From Bosea sp. (in: a-proteobacteria) (GTDB taxonomy: Bacteria > Pseudomonadota > Alphaproteobacteria > Rhizobiales > Beijerinckiaceae): DNA of 64,000 nt. A program made the position numbers and the translations under genes. The notes below the pieces were generated by a model that did not search any database, was not told where the DNA came from, and saw only the letters and a list, made by a program, of their open reading frames with translations. Location of the stretch: assembly GCF_023953965.1 (NCBI RefSeq), contig NZ_JAMLIX010000001.1, forward strand, positions 1,488,501-1,552,500. The letters run 5' to 3'. Shown here one piece after another: positions 63,435 through 64,000 of the stretch; positions within the stretch are counted from its first letter, which is position 1; every line of letters starts with the position of its first letter.

Positions 63435-63454
63435 GTTCCGCATTGAGGCGGAAC
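63435..63454. promoter_or_regulatory. Inverted repeat in the hemD/tsaD divergent region
   Basis: GTTCCGC (63435-63441), a 6-nt spacer, GCGGAAC (63448-63454) is a perfect inverted repeat in the 267-bp gap between two divergent genes. It could be an operator or a small hairpin. No gene is seen in the gap. Confidence 0.35.
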
Positions 63455-63634
63455 AATGATCCAGCCCATGCCCTCTCCTTTTCCGTTCCCGCGCCCGCCG
63501 CCGACGCGCCCGACATGGAGCGCCTCTTGGCCTTCTACCCTCGCGCGCACTATACGAAGGAATTGCCGGCACGAAACCGCCCTGCGCCATCCCGTGTTCC
63601 TGATTCCTCATTCCGGAAGACAAGTCGACCGATC

Positions 63635-64000
63635 ATGCGTGTTCTGGGGATAGAGACGACCTGCGACGAAACGGCGGCCGCGATCGTCTGCGTCGAGCGC
63701 TCCGGCGAGACGAAGATCCTGTCGAACGAGGTCTTGAGCCAGATCGCGGCGCATGCCGCCTATGGCGGCGTGGTGCCAGAGATCGCGGCGCGCGCCCATG
63801 TCGAGGCGATCGACCGCATCATCGCGCGCGCCTTCGCCCATGCCGGCCTGAAGCCCGACGAGATCGACGCCGTCGCGGCGGCGGCGGGGCCGGGCCTCGT
63901 CGGCGGCGTCATGGTCGGCCTCACCGCCGGCAAGGCGATCGCGCTCGTGACGGGAAAGCCCTTCATCGCGGTCAACCATCTCGAGGCGCATGCGCTGACC
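63635..64000 (+). CDS. tsaD: tRNA threonylcarbamoyladenosine transferase TsaD, N-terminal part
   Basis: The first 122 residues are present and the gene runs off the right edge. It begins MRVLGIETTCDETAAAIV, the ASKHA nucleotide-binding start of TsaD (Gcp/YgjD). It has LSNEVLSQIAAHAAYGGVVP, RAHVEAID and the metal-binding HLEAH near residue 117. With TsaB and TsaE it transfers the threonylcarbamoyl group to A37 of tRNAs reading ANN codons. It is divergent from hemD, a conserved Hyphomicrobiales arrangement. Confidence 0.95.
   Translation, partial: MRVLGIETTCDETAAAIVCVERSGETKILSNEVLSQIAAHAAYGGVVPEIAARAHVEAIDRIIARAFAHAGLKPDEIDAVAAAAGPGLVGGVMVGLTAGKAIALVTGKPFIAVNHLEAHALT

Overview
The window is a GC-rich chromosomal segment of an alphaproteobacterium, most likely of the order Hyphomicrobiales (Rhizobiales), perhaps close to Bosea or Methylobacterium. 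This placement is inferred from gene order: tsaD divergent from hemD-mic60-hemY, rluD next to rpoH, a zinc-ribbon gene divergent from ftsEX, and an fdsGBA-fdhD-fdsD formate dehydrogenase operon. No tRNA, rRNA, CRISPR array, transposase or integrase is visible.

Region 1 (1-10216) looks like an acquired catabolic island. A TesB-like thioesterase (partial, TTG start) is divergent from a plus-strand run. That run encodes a ThDP lyase/synthase, an Old Yellow Enzyme, an acyl-CoA ligase, an atypical crotonase and a three-part ferric-type ABC importer. It appears to import an organic acid, activate it to a CoA thioester, and reduce and cleave it; the substrate is unknown. GTTGACA-type elements precede both the enzyme genes and the transporter genes. 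The right edge cuts into the 3' end of a resident DUF983 gene.

Region 2 (10140-28522) is central metabolism: a branched-chain 2-oxoacid dehydrogenase operon (E1alpha, E1beta, E2, E3; minus strand), an LLM flavin oxidoreductase, the NAD-linked molybdenum formate dehydrogenase operon, an alpha/beta hydrolase, a cytochrome c, a NUDIX protein and the proton-translocating transhydrogenase pntAB.

Region 3 (28532-36200) is a carbohydrate or sugar-acid uptake cluster. On the minus strand it has an ATPase, a binding protein, two permeases and a LtnD-like dehydrogenase. Divergent from these are an FCD/GntR regulator with an apparent frameshift and a D-2-hydroxyacid dehydrogenase.

Region 4 (36290-45900) holds a DUF533 protein and a decaprenyl-phosphate-arabinose-like pair (UbiA-type DPPR synthase plus DprE1-like oxidase). 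Converging on the pair is an operon of a class III aminotransferase, a sugar epimerase, a 36-residue small ORF and an EmrE-like transporter. Two small or unknown genes and an ABC-2 exporter follow.

Region 5 (46112-64000) is mostly core: prfC, a GH19 lysozyme-like gene, a Cys/Met PLP enzyme with a receiver-only response regulator and hpt, ftsEX, a YdcF protein, plsC, chaC, a DUF2125 protein, rpoH, rluD, hemY, a fused hemD-mic60 and the start of tsaD. Between prfC and the GH19 gene an FNR/FixK box is followed by a hairpin and a strong terminator, which could be an oxygen-regulated small RNA.

Three families of dispersed palindromic repeats lie in the intergenic regions.
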